Source: Candidatus Delongbacteria bacterium
GTDB taxonomy: Bacteria; CAIWAD01; BS150m-G50
NCBI GenBank assembly: GCA_016784425.1
Contig: JADHUQ010000083.1
Span: forward strand, 1-9,882
DNA: 9,882 nucleotides
Reading direction: 5' to 3'
Shown here: positions 1-6,319 of the stretch, one piece after another
Numbering within the stretch: position 1 is the first letter of the stretch
Layout: the number at the start of each line of letters is the position of its first letter
Program-made: the position numbers and the translations under genes
The notes under the pieces: generated by a model
Seen by the model: the letters and a program-made list of their open reading frames with translations, nothing else
What the model was told of the DNA's origin: nothing
Database searches by the model: none

Positions 1-1
1 A

Positions 2-1144
2 GTGACCAACAACCTGGCGGAGGCTTTCCACGCAATCCGCATTATCATCGGTTACAATTCCCGGGCGTGGGAAAACAAGCGGTTTGCTGCCCGTACCGAG
101 CAGTTCAAACGCAGCGATTGGAAACTGACCCGGGTCAATGCCGGGATCGCCCCCCTGTCTGAACTGCTGAGTTCAATCGTTATGGTATTTGTGTTGTGGC
201 TGGGTGGCAGCCGTATCATCAGCCCCGAGAGCCAGCTGACACCTGCCGCCTTCATGGTCTTTCTCGGCGCACTGCTTTCATTGCTGCGGCCGGTCAAACT
301 GATCGGTAACCTCTGGGGTGATATCCAGAAAGGGGCAGCCTCCGCTCATCGTCTTCTGGAGATCTTCGAGGTAGCACCTGAGATTGATTGTCCGGATAAT
401 CCCCTCCCCCTGCAACCGCTGCAGGATTGTATCACATTTACGGATGTCGATTTCAGCTACGGTGAGGAGAATGTCCTCCACAGCATCAATCTACGGCTGG
501 AGCAGGGACGTACGGTCGCCCTGGTTGGCGCAAGTGGCGGGGGTAAATCCACTCTGATCCAGTTGATAGCACGCTATTACGATCCCACTGCCGGCCAGGT
601 TCTGTGGGATGGTGTCGATCTGGCAGCTGTCGATCCGGTCGATCTCAGATCGCGACTCGGTATCGTGACACAGGATGTGATCATGGTGGACGACACCATC
701 TTCAACAACATCGCTTATGGTGTTGAGAACGCGGATCCGGCTGCGGTTGTGGCTGCCGCCACTGCGGCTCAGGCCTGGCAGTTTATCACCGAACTGCCGG
801 ATGGTCTGCAAACCTCGGTTGGTGAGAAGGGCTTTCGTCTTTCCGGTGGGCAGAAACAGCGATTGGCCATCGCCCGCGCACTTTTCCGAAATCCGGAGGT
901 GTTGCTGCTCGATGAGGCCACCTCGGCCCTCGATACAGAGTCGGAAAAACTGGTGCAGGTCGCCATCGACCGGTTGGTTGAAAACCGTACCGCTATCGTG
1001 GTGGCGCATCGTCTCTCCACCGTTCGTAAGGCGGATGAGATTATTGTGATTGAAAACGGGATCATTCTGGAACAGGGCAGCCACGAAGAACTGTTGTCCC
1101 GCGGCGAACGCTACGCAGAACTCTACCGCCTGCAGCAGTTATGA
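2..1144 (+). CDS. MsbA-type lipid exporter, ABC half-transporter (5' truncated by window edge)
   Basis: This is the C-terminal 380 residues or so of an ABC exporter with fused membrane and ATPase domains. Full-length members run to about 580 residues, so the true start lies upstream and the GTG at base 2 is only the first in-frame start codon. Two hydrophobic segments (about 51-70 and 83-98) are the last membrane helices. The nucleotide-binding domain is intact: Walker A GASGGGKST (176-184), Q-loop Q224, signature LSGGQ (280-284), Walker B VLLLDEA (300-306) and H-loop H336. Proteins of this type flip lipid A-core or other lipid-linked glycans across the inner membrane, using ATP as a homodimer. 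Its place at the head of a glycosyltransferase run supports an LPS-precursor substrate, but substrate cannot be read from the ATPase half. A 58-base gap without a terminator follows. Certain as an ABC exporter, probable as MsbA-like. Confidence 0.9.
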   Translation: MTNNLAEAFHAIRIIIGYNSRAWENKRFAARTEQFKRSDWKLTRVNAGIAPLSELLSSIVMVFVLWLGGSRIISPESQLTPAAFMVFLGALLSLLRPVKLIGNLWGDIQKGAASAHRLLEIFEVAPEIDCPDNPLPLQPLQDCITFTDVDFSYGEENVLHSINLRLEQGRTVALVGASGGGKSTLIQLIARYYDPTAGQVLWDGVDLAAVDPVDLRSRLGIVTQDVIMVDDTIFNNIAYGVENADPAAVVAAATAAQAWQFITELPDGLQTSVGEKGFRLSGGQKQRLAIARALFRNPEVLLLDEATSALDTESEKLVQVAIDRLVENRTAIVVAHRLSTVRKADEIIVIENGIILEQGSHEELLSRGERYAELYRLQQL

Positions 1145-1190
1145 GCAGGTCCGGAAACTGTTGCCATGTGAGTGTACCCTTGAGGAAAAC

Positions 1191-1195
1191 AAGGA
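1191..1195 (+). promoter_or_regulatory. Ribosome binding site fixing the start of the first GT4 gene
   Basis: AAGGA lies seven bases before the ATG at 1203, with TGAGGA a little further upstream (1181-1186). The same frame stays open back to an ATG at 1050, but that extension lies inside the ABC transporter gene and encodes a cysteine- and asparagine-rich stretch unlike a glycosyltransferase N-terminus. The site therefore favours 1203. Confidence 0.65.
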
Positions 1196-1202
1196 CAACC
1201 GG

Positions 1203-2336
1203 ATGCGGATAGGAGTTATCGTCGGCCAGCGTGCGGTGATGTCCGGTGGGGCCATTCAGGCAGTGCAGCTGTGTGAAGAGCTGCAACAGCGGGGCCACGC
1301 GGTTTGCCTGGTTTTCGATCGACCCGATCATCCAGTCGCGGCCGCAGCCCAGGCAGAGGTCGCTGCGCGCATACCACTACTGGCTGTGGAGATGCGCTCC
1401 TTGCCCACTTTCGCAACCCTCCGTCAGGTACGTCGCTGGTTACGGCAGCACCAGGTTGAGGTAATCTATGCCATCAAGGGACGCGGTCTGTCAACAGCTT
1501 TGCTGGCGACAATCGGCACCGGGTTACCGGTTATTGGACAGCGAGGAGTCAACTATCCACTCGACAGGTTCAGCGCTCTGAAATATCGCCACCCCCGGGT
1601 CAGGGCAATTGTCGCTGTCTCCCAGGCGACTGCCCGGGTGCTGGTGGAGAACGCGCCTTCCCTGAGCAGTAAAGTGAGGGTGGTCTATCAGGCTTACAGT
1701 GAACGATTCCTGCATCCCACCGATCCGGGGCGCTTGAGACGGGAGCTGGATCTGGAGGAGACGATTCCGCTGATCGGGGTTGTAGGCAACCTGCTGCCCC
1801 GCAAAGGACACTTTCACCTTTTACGCTGTCTTCCGGCGATTCTGCGGGAAGTACCGGAAGCGAAACTGGTCTTTATCGGCTCCGGACAACTGGAGAGTGT
1901 ACTCCCGGTGGGCTTTTCTGATCGGGCTGCCGTGATACACACCGGTTTTCGCGACGATGTTCCGGAGCTGTTGCCCGGTTTGACACTCAGTATCAACCCG
2001 GCGATCGAAGGGGAGGGACTGACCGGAACCACGCGGGAATCGATGGTGGCCGGGGTGCCGGTTGTAGTCAGCGATGTTGCTGGAACCGGTGAGTTGATCC
2101 GCGACGGGGAGAATGGATTCCTGGTCCCCGCTGGTGATGAGCAGGCTTTGACCGATCGAATTCTCCGGTTGTTGAGTGATATCGCACTGCGTCGGAAATT
2201 TACCGACACTGCCCGCAAAGATATGCTTGCCCTCTGCTCTCCTGAGCAACGGGTGGAAACCATGCTGGAGCTGTTCACCTCAGCATTGCAGGATAGACCA
2301 GCTGTGAAGGTTGTCAATTCAGTTGAGGAACGATGA
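1203..2336 (+). CDS. Glycosyltransferase family 4 (GT-B fold)
   Basis: A 377-residue retaining-type glycosyltransferase that would move a sugar from a nucleotide-sugar donor onto the growing glycan at the cytoplasmic face of the inner membrane. The N-terminal acceptor domain opens with MRIGVIVGQR and an SGGA loop (14-17). RGVNYPLDRFSALKYR (114-129) and AVSQATARVLV (138-148) are typical of LPS-type GT4 enzymes. The C-terminal donor domain has GVVGNLLPRKGH (192-203), whose R200/K201 fit the phosphate-binding pair, and a clean EX7E motif (E271 and E279) followed by AGVPVV. I chose the ATG at 1203 because MRIGVIV is a standard Rossmann start and has a good Shine-Dalgarno. Its TGA overlaps the next ATG by four bases (ATGA), suggesting translational coupling. 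Donor and acceptor sugars cannot be inferred. Confidence 0.88.
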   Translation: MRIGVIVGQRAVMSGGAIQAVQLCEELQQRGHAVCLVFDRPDHPVAAAAQAEVAARIPLLAVEMRSLPTFATLRQVRRWLRQHQVEVIYAIKGRGLSTALLATIGTGLPVIGQRGVNYPLDRFSALKYRHPRVRAIVAVSQATARVLVENAPSLSSKVRVVYQAYSERFLHPTDPGRLRRELDLEETIPLIGVVGNLLPRKGHFHLLRCLPAILREVPEAKLVFIGSGQLESVLPVGFSDRAAVIHTGFRDDVPELLPGLTLSINPAIEGEGLTGTTRESMVAGVPVVVSDVAGTGELIRDGENGFLVPAGDEQALTDRILRLLSDIALRRKFTDTARKDMLALCSPEQRVETMLELFTSALQDRPAVKVVNSVEER

Positions 2337-3295
2337 AGATCAGCGGTTTTTCTTTCGTCCGCAATGGCGTCAAACTGTATTATCCGGTGGCGGAGTCGAT
2401 CCGCTCCCTGTTGCCGTTGTGTGATGAAGTCATCGTCGCCGTGGGACAGGGTGACCCGGATGACACGACACGGGAAGCTCTGGCTGCGATCGACGATCCC
2501 AAAATCCGCATCATCGATACGGTCTGGGAGGAACGCTATCAGCAGAAGGGTGCCATTAACGCTGTCCAGACAGATATTGCGTTGCGTGCTTGCAGTGGTG
2601 ACTGGTGTTTCTACCTGCAGGCGGACGAAGTGGTACACGAACGCTTTCTGCCATTGATCCGGGAGCGATGCGAACAACTGCTCGAAGATGAAGAGGTAGA
2701 GGGCTTGCTTTTCAACTATCGTCATTTCTGGGGTGATTACGATCATTGCCACAACCTGCATGGCTGGTATCCACACGAGATACGCCTGGTACGCAATCGG
2801 CCGCACATCCACTCCTGGCAGAGTGCCCAGTCGTTTCGCAGCTTTGATTACTGGGAGCACCCGCGCCAACCGGAGGGAACACGTAAATTGCGGGTCGCAT
2901 CAGTGGCAGCGGAGATATTCCATTACGGCTGGGTGCGCCCCCCGAAGCTGATGCAGAACAAAAGGCGTGCGCTCGATTCCGTTCACTGGGGGCGTCAACG
3001 GGCAGCGCGACACTACGATCAGGCGCCACAGGAGTTTGATTACGGACCGTTGGATCGTGTGCCACGTTTTACCGGCACCCACCCGGCAGTAATGCGGGAG
3101 ATGATTTCACGGATAAACTGGCAGGATAAACTGCAACAGAGTGGTAGACCCAACCGGTTACGGGAACCGCATAAACATGAGCGGTTCAAGTATCGTCTGC
3201 TCACCTGGCTGGAACAGCGCTGGCTGGGTGGACACCAGCTGGGCGGTTTCAGGAATTACCGATTGTTGAAAGGGAAACAGGAAAAACAGATTTGA
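2333..3295 (+). CDS. Glycosyltransferase family 2 (GT-A fold)
   Basis: A 320-residue inverting-type glycosyltransferase. The N-terminus (FSFVRNGVKLYYPVAESI, 6-23, then LLPLCDEVIVAVG, 26-38) matches a recurrent GT2 subgroup of unknown substrate. The metal-binding acidic motif appears as QADEVVHE (96-103). The middle region is rich in aromatic residues and histidine: FNYRHFWGDYDH (127-138), EIRLVRN (149-155) and IFHYGWVRPPKLMQNKRR (195-212). From memory, these stretches are conserved in that subgroup. The C-terminal 70 residues are basic, consistent with association with the membrane surface. GAGGA (2325-2329) sits unusually close to the ATG, so ribosomes may reinitiate from the upstream gene, whose stop overlaps this start. 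The next gene overlaps the end by four bases (TTGA). The family is secure; the sugar and linkage are unknown. Confidence 0.85.
   Translation: MKISGFSFVRNGVKLYYPVAESIRSLLPLCDEVIVAVGQGDPDDTTREALAAIDDPKIRIIDTVWEERYQQKGAINAVQTDIALRACSGDWCFYLQADEVVHERFLPLIRERCEQLLEDEEVEGLLFNYRHFWGDYDHCHNLHGWYPHEIRLVRNRPHIHSWQSAQSFRSFDYWEHPRQPEGTRKLRVASVAAEIFHYGWVRPPKLMQNKRRALDSVHWGRQRAARHYDQAPQEFDYGPLDRVPRFTGTHPAVMREMISRINWQDKLQQSGRPNRLREPHKHERFKYRLLTWLEQRWLGGHQLGGFRNYRLLKGKQEKQI
3279..3282 (+). promoter_or_regulatory. Ribosome binding site supporting a TTG start
   Basis: AGGA lies nine bases before the TTG at 3292, within the purine-rich end of the previous gene. No ATG or GTG near the conserved N-terminal strand of the next protein offers an alternative, so this site and the TTGA overlap support a TTG start. 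Confidence 0.55.
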
Positions 3296-4155
3296 AACAG
3301 AAGGTAGAGAGCATCAAGCTTTCAGTTATACTCAATACTTTCAATCGACCTGAATTCACCAGGAAGGCACTGCTCAGTCTGCAGCACCAGTCTCTGCTTC
3401 CCGGCGAAGTAATCATCTCCGATGATGGGTCATCCGATTCCCAACTGCCGCTGCTGGAGGAGCTGAAGCCGGACCTCAAGTTTCCGCTGATATTTGTGTC
3501 ACAGAAACACAGTGCTTTTCGACTGGCACGTTGTCGCAACAACGGTGTGCTGGCTGCCAGTGGGGACTATCTTGTCTTTGTGGATCAGGATCTCCTGCTG
3601 ACACGTGATTACCTGATGACTCATCGCGCTTATGCGCGTCGTGGATGTTTTCTGGTTCCCCAGGTGATTCGTCTCACTGAAGATCAATCCACCCGGGTTT
3701 CAACCGAGTTAATTGAGCAGTGCAATTTCGCCACACTGCTGACCAGGGCGCAACTGCAGAAAAACCAACGCCAGTACTACCAGGATACCTTTTACTATGT
3801 ATCACGCAGGCTTGGTTATCGTACCCACAGACCTAAATTGAAGGGTGGGCTGTTTTCGATATTCAAGCAGGATCTGATCCGGGTCAATGGGTACGATGAA
3901 AAATACCAGGGTTGGGGAAATGAAGATGACGATCTGGGACGTCGGCTCTATGCGGCAAAAATCTACGGACGCAATCCCTTTTGGGGAGATTACGCTCTGC
4001 ATTTGTATCACGAACCCTATCATCAGAGTGGTGAGAGGATCAATGATGAGTATTACAGAAAACGCATAGTGGCTATCAATACAGGTGATTATCGCTGTGA
4101 GCAGGGTCTGGCTGAACGTGATTTAACAGGTCTGACACACAGAGTGTTCAGATAA
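3292..4155 (+). CDS. GT2 glycosyltransferase with a galactosyltransferase/chondroitin-polymerase-type C-terminal motif (GT7C-like), TTG start
   Basis: A 287-residue GT-A glycosyltransferase. The N-terminal half is GT2: LSVILNTFNRP (10-20), a donor-binding ISDDGSSD (42-49), ARCRNNGVLAASGDYLVFVDQD (79-100) with the metal-binding DQD at 98-100. The C-terminal half carries GWGNEDDDLGRRL (207-219), the GWGxEDxDL signature of the GT7 C-terminal domain found in beta-galactosyl- and N-acetylgalactosaminyl-transferases and chondroitin-polymerase-like enzymes, followed by the HLYH metal ligand region (237-240). That suggests transfer of a hexose or HexNAc in beta linkage (inference). Translation must start at TTG 3292: the strand LSVILN begins at residue 10 and the next methionine codon falls after the active site. 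The start overlaps the preceding stop. This gene opens the lower-GC central block. Confidence 0.86.
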   Translation: MKQKVESIKLSVILNTFNRPEFTRKALLSLQHQSLLPGEVIISDDGSSDSQLPLLEELKPDLKFPLIFVSQKHSAFRLARCRNNGVLAASGDYLVFVDQDLLLTRDYLMTHRAYARRGCFLVPQVIRLTEDQSTRVSTELIEQCNFATLLTRAQLQKNQRQYYQDTFYYVSRRLGYRTHRPKLKGGLFSIFKQDLIRVNGYDEKYQGWGNEDDDLGRRLYAAKIYGRNPFWGDYALHLYHEPYHQSGERINDEYYRKRIVAINTGDYRCEQGLAERDLTGLTHRVFR

Positions 4156-4173
4156 TTGGCCAGGGGCAGGTTA

Positions 4174-4178
4174 GAGGG
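4174..4178 (+). promoter_or_regulatory. Ribosome binding site of the LicC-like gene
   Basis: GAGGG, inside a longer purine run (4173-4180), lies six to seven bases before the ATG at 4185. It is one of the strongest Shine-Dalgarno matches in the window. It sits in a 29-base gap, so this gene has its own initiation signal rather than relying on coupling. Confidence 0.6.
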
Positions 4179-4184
4179 AGCAAC

Positions 4185-4880
4185 ATGAAAGCAGTAATCC
4201 TGGCAGCCGGAATTGGCAGTCGTCTGGGGAAGACCATCCCAAAATGCCTGACCCCAGTTCTGGGGGATACGACAATTCTGGGAATACAGGTAGAGATTCT
4301 TCGGGCCTGTGGAATCGATGAGATTGTTGTTGTGGTCGGATTCAAAAAGGAACTGGTCATGGAGCAGCAACCGGATCTACTCTACTTATATAATCCAATG
4401 TATCACATTTCCAATACAGCCAGGAGTCTGGAGCTGGCGCTTTCCGCGATCCAGGCTGATGACTTGATCTGGCTGAATGGTGATGTGGTGTTTGAATCAG
4501 GTGTAGTTGACGCCGTTGTCCAAAGCGGTGGTAACGCCGTCGCCGTTGACAAAAAATCGTGTGGTGAGGAGGAGGTCAAGTATTCCCTCACCCCCACCGG
4601 TTTTGTAGCGGAGATATCCAAACAGGTAACCCCGGCGACCGGCGAAGCGGTTGGTGTAAACAAGATAACCCAGGCTTCATTCAGCGGTTTTCTGGACTGT
4701 CTGAAAATCGCCGGCGACCATGATTACTTTGAGAAAGCGATGGAAACCGCCATCAACCGGGGTATCGAATTCAGACCGGTGGATATCTCGGATTTCAATT
4801 GTGTTGAGATAGATGATGGCGCAGATCTCGCCCAGGCCCGCAAACTGATTGAGAATGATCACGGTGATGATGACGATTGA
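4185..4880 (+). CDS. LicC-like CTP:phospho-alcohol cytidylyltransferase (NTP transferase domain)
   Basis: A 231-residue single-domain nucleotidyltransferase. It has the pyrophosphorylase loop LAAGIGSRLG (6-15), the PK pair (19-20) that contacts substrate phosphates, VVVVGFKK (48-55), YNPMYHISNTARSLELA (69-85), the metal-binding LNGD (97-100), VDKKSCGEEEVK (121-132) and a C-terminal VEIDDGADLAQA (207-218). This layout and length fit the LicC/phosphocholine cytidylyltransferase group rather than the longer RmlA/GalU sugar enzymes. Known relatives activate phosphocholine (LicC), 2-aminoethylphosphonate (PntC) or inositol-1-phosphate, making a CDP-alcohol and pyrophosphate. Immediate linkage to a LicD-family transferase 27 bases downstream makes a CDP-alcohol donor likely. 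Which alcohol is unknown, because no LicA/LicB, phosphonate or polyol-phosphate gene is in view. The last residues (DHGDDDD) form an unusual acidic tail. An ordinary sugar-1-phosphate nucleotidyltransferase remains possible. Confidence 0.8.
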   Translation: MKAVILAAGIGSRLGKTIPKCLTPVLGDTTILGIQVEILRACGIDEIVVVVGFKKELVMEQQPDLLYLYNPMYHISNTARSLELALSAIQADDLIWLNGDVVFESGVVDAVVQSGGNAVAVDKKSCGEEEVKYSLTPTGFVAEISKQVTPATGEAVGVNKITQASFSGFLDCLKIAGDHDYFEKAMETAINRGIEFRPVDISDFNCVEIDDGADLAQARKLIENDHGDDDD

Positions 4881-4894
4881 TCACCCCATTGTAC

Positions 4895-4899
4895 AGGGA
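4895..4899 (+). promoter_or_regulatory. Ribosome binding site of the LicD-family gene
   Basis: AGGGA lies eight bases before the ATG at 4908, in the 27-base gap after the cytidylyltransferase gene, and supports that start. Confidence 0.55.
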
Positions 4900-4907
4900 C
4901 TCAAGCC

Positions 4908-5537
4908 ATGAAACTGTTCCAGCGGTTGTTACGCCGGAAGCAGCCCCGACCACAGCAATCGCTTCTCGTCGCTGAAATTGTCCGTAATCTGATTGATGGG
5001 TGCGATCTTCTGATCGACCTCGGTGTGCGGGCCTGGTTAACCGACGGGACGCTGCTGGGTTACTATCGCGAGCAGAGGATACTGCAACACGACCAGGATG
5101 CTGACCTCGGTCTGTTTATCGAGGATTATTCCGACAGAATTCTCGCAGGATTCAAAAATGCCGGCTGGGAACTTGACCATGTATTCGGAAATATAGAATG
5201 TGGATTACAGCTGTCGTTTCTGCGCAACGGTTCAAAACTGGATCTGTTTTTTTTCTATCCTGAAGGAGACCGGTTGTGGCACGGCGCCTGGAAAGCGGAG
5301 CCGAAGGGTAAATTCCGCAAACTGATCAAGTACTATTACGAACCATTTGAGCTGCGGATGGTGGATTTTCTGGGAAGACAGTTTGCTGTCCCGGCGGATA
5401 CGGAACAATACCTCGTTACCAAATATGGTGAAGGATGGGCGGTCGAACAGAGAGAGTGGGATTGGGCGTTTGGTCCTTCAAATGCGATAGCGACTGAAAT
5501 CAGGTTACCCAGGAACAAAAAAAAGAAAGTAAGTTGA
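4908..5537 (+). CDS. LicD/fukutin-family phosphotransferase
   Basis: A 209-residue member of the LicD/fukutin-related nucleotidyltransferase-fold family, whose enzymes move a phospho-alcohol from a CDP donor to a glycan hydroxyl (phosphocholine in LicD; ribitol phosphate in FKTN and FKRP). The hallmark block is complete: AWLTDGTLLGYYRE (42-55), then ILQHDQDADLGLF (58-70), where D62/D64/D66 would be the metal ligands. LicD usually has PWDDD here, so the HDQDAD form is closer to what I recall of the fukutin-like branch. Next come KLDLFFFY (110-117), matching the third acidic strand, and YLVTKYGEGW (168-177), the conserved YGxxW element. There is no signal peptide or membrane segment, so it should act in the cytoplasm before export. 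Pairing with the LicC-like gene upstream supports glycan phospho-decoration. Two eight-base homopolymers lie in the gene. The family call is firm; the transferred group is unknown. Confidence 0.88.
   Translation: MKLFQRLLRRKQPRPQQSLLVAEIVRNLIDGCDLLIDLGVRAWLTDGTLLGYYREQRILQHDQDADLGLFIEDYSDRILAGFKNAGWELDHVFGNIECGLQLSFLRNGSKLDLFFFYPEGDRLWHGAWKAEPKGKFRKLIKYYYEPFELRMVDFLGRQFAVPADTEQYLVTKYGEGWAVEQREWDWAFGPSNAIATEIRLPRNKKKKVS
5247..5254 (+). repeat. T8 homopolymer inside the LicD-family gene
   Basis: Eight consecutive T bases encode the FFF of the KLDLFFFY strand. Slippage by one base here would shift the frame in the middle of the catalytic domain and remove the YGEGW element. Confidence 0.7.
5517..5524 (+). 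repeat. A8 homopolymer at the 3' end of the LicD-family gene
   Basis: Eight consecutive A bases, in an A-rich run that encodes the terminal NKKKK. Slippage would change only the last residues and the stop, which lies one base from the next ATG, so any effect would fall mainly on coupling to the downstream gene. Confidence 0.65.
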
Positions 5538-5538
5538 G

Positions 5539-6306
5539 ATGAACCGGACGATCTGGATGTATTGGGAAAACGCGAAGAACCGGCAGAAACCGGCCTACCT
5601 GGATTTGTGCCTGGAAACCATCAAACGGCACTCCCCCAGTTATGAGATCGTAGTGCTCAATGAGCAGAGCGTCTTCGATTATATTCCCGACCTCCGCCAA
5701 GATATTGGAAAGATCAGGAAGATCGCTCACCGCGCCGACTATATTCGTGCCAGAGTTATCCATCAGCTGGGTGGGATCTGGTTGGACAGCGATATCATTC
5801 TGCTACAGGAAATCGAGATTGCCGAGTACTTGAATGAAGTAGATTTTGTAGGGGTTTCCGAGGAGCCGGGTAAACCTGCCATCTGGTTCCTGGGGGCAAA
5901 TCCTGGTAACCCGATCATCGGCAGGTGGATCCAGGGGATGGACCGGGTGCTCGATGAGAGAATGGGTAAACTGCTGGTGAGAATAGGACTGCGCAAATGC
6001 CGCCTGCACTGGACTGAGATCGGTTATGATATTCTTTGGCCACTGATGGCTGATTACCGGTATCACAATTTGAATTTCGAGGACTTCGCGCCGATCCGCT
6101 TCAACCACTGGAATCAATTGTTACAGCCGGTGGGTGAACCGGAGGACTTAATCTCTGCGTCAACTGTTTCAGTGATGCTCTATAACAAATACATGTATGA
6201 ACCTTTGCATAATATGAGTCGTGAAGAGATACTCCAGTCCCCGCTGCTGCTTGGCAAACTTTTCCGGTACAGTCTGGGCATCACGGCAAAGAGTATCCCA
6301 ACATAA
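5539..6306 (+). CDS. DXD glycosyltransferase of the capsular polysaccharide synthesis / GT32-like type
   Basis: A 255-residue glycosyltransferase. It begins NRTIWMYWE (2-10), the usual IPKxIWxYW opening of the capsular polysaccharide synthesis (Caps_synth) and GT32/Gly_transf_sug families. It then has the diagnostic RADYIRARVIHQLGGIWLDSD (66-86 region), with the nucleotide-sugar and Mn-binding DSD at 83-85. FLGANPGNPIIGRW (117-130), WTEIGYDILWPL (158-169) and a late MLYNKYMYEP (213-222) fit the rest of that fold. It should be cytoplasmic and add one sugar, often hexose or HexNAc in this group. It starts one base after the LicD-family stop with only a weak purine-rich leader, so its expression probably depends on translation of that gene. 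Its 3' end is AT-rich (the line beginning 6181 is 21 of 60 G+C). It may add the sugar that receives the phospho-group (inference). Confidence 0.82.
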   Translation: MNRTIWMYWENAKNRQKPAYLDLCLETIKRHSPSYEIVVLNEQSVFDYIPDLRQDIGKIRKIAHRADYIRARVIHQLGGIWLDSDIILLQEIEIAEYLNEVDFVGVSEEPGKPAIWFLGANPGNPIIGRWIQGMDRVLDERMGKLLVRIGLRKCRLHWTEIGYDILWPLMADYRYHNLNFEDFAPIRFNHWNQLLQPVGEPEDLISASTVSVMLYNKYMYEPLHNMSREEILQSPLLLGKLFRYSLGITAKSIPT

Positions 6307-6319
6307 GTGCACCAGCCAG

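Noticed and set aside
491..1084. A 197-codon minus-strand open frame.
   Set aside because: It is antisense to the ATPase domain of the ABC exporter, which has every expected motif on the plus strand.
1050..1202. A 51-residue N-terminal extension of the first GT4 gene.
   Set aside because: It overlaps the ABC gene and lacks glycosyltransferase character; a good ribosome site precedes the ATG at 1203.
1145..1202. The 58-base gap after the ABC exporter as a terminator or promoter.
   Set aside because: I see no inverted repeat followed by a T-run and no convincing -35/-10 pair, only Shine-Dalgarno-like sequence.
1814..2869. A 351-codon open frame on the minus strand.
   Set aside because: It lies opposite two well-supported glycosyltransferase genes and spans their junction. 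Its translation shows no recognisable motif, so it is an antisense shadow of GC-rich coding sequence.
5247..5254. A frameshift breaking the LicD-family gene at the T8 run.
   Set aside because: The frame stays open through all conserved blocks to a stop one base before the next gene, so the gene is intact as given.
6221..6319. A 33-residue N-terminal extension of the second GT4 gene.
   Set aside because: It lies mostly inside the preceding transferase gene and is cysteine- and serine-rich; the family N-terminus begins at the ATG at 6320.
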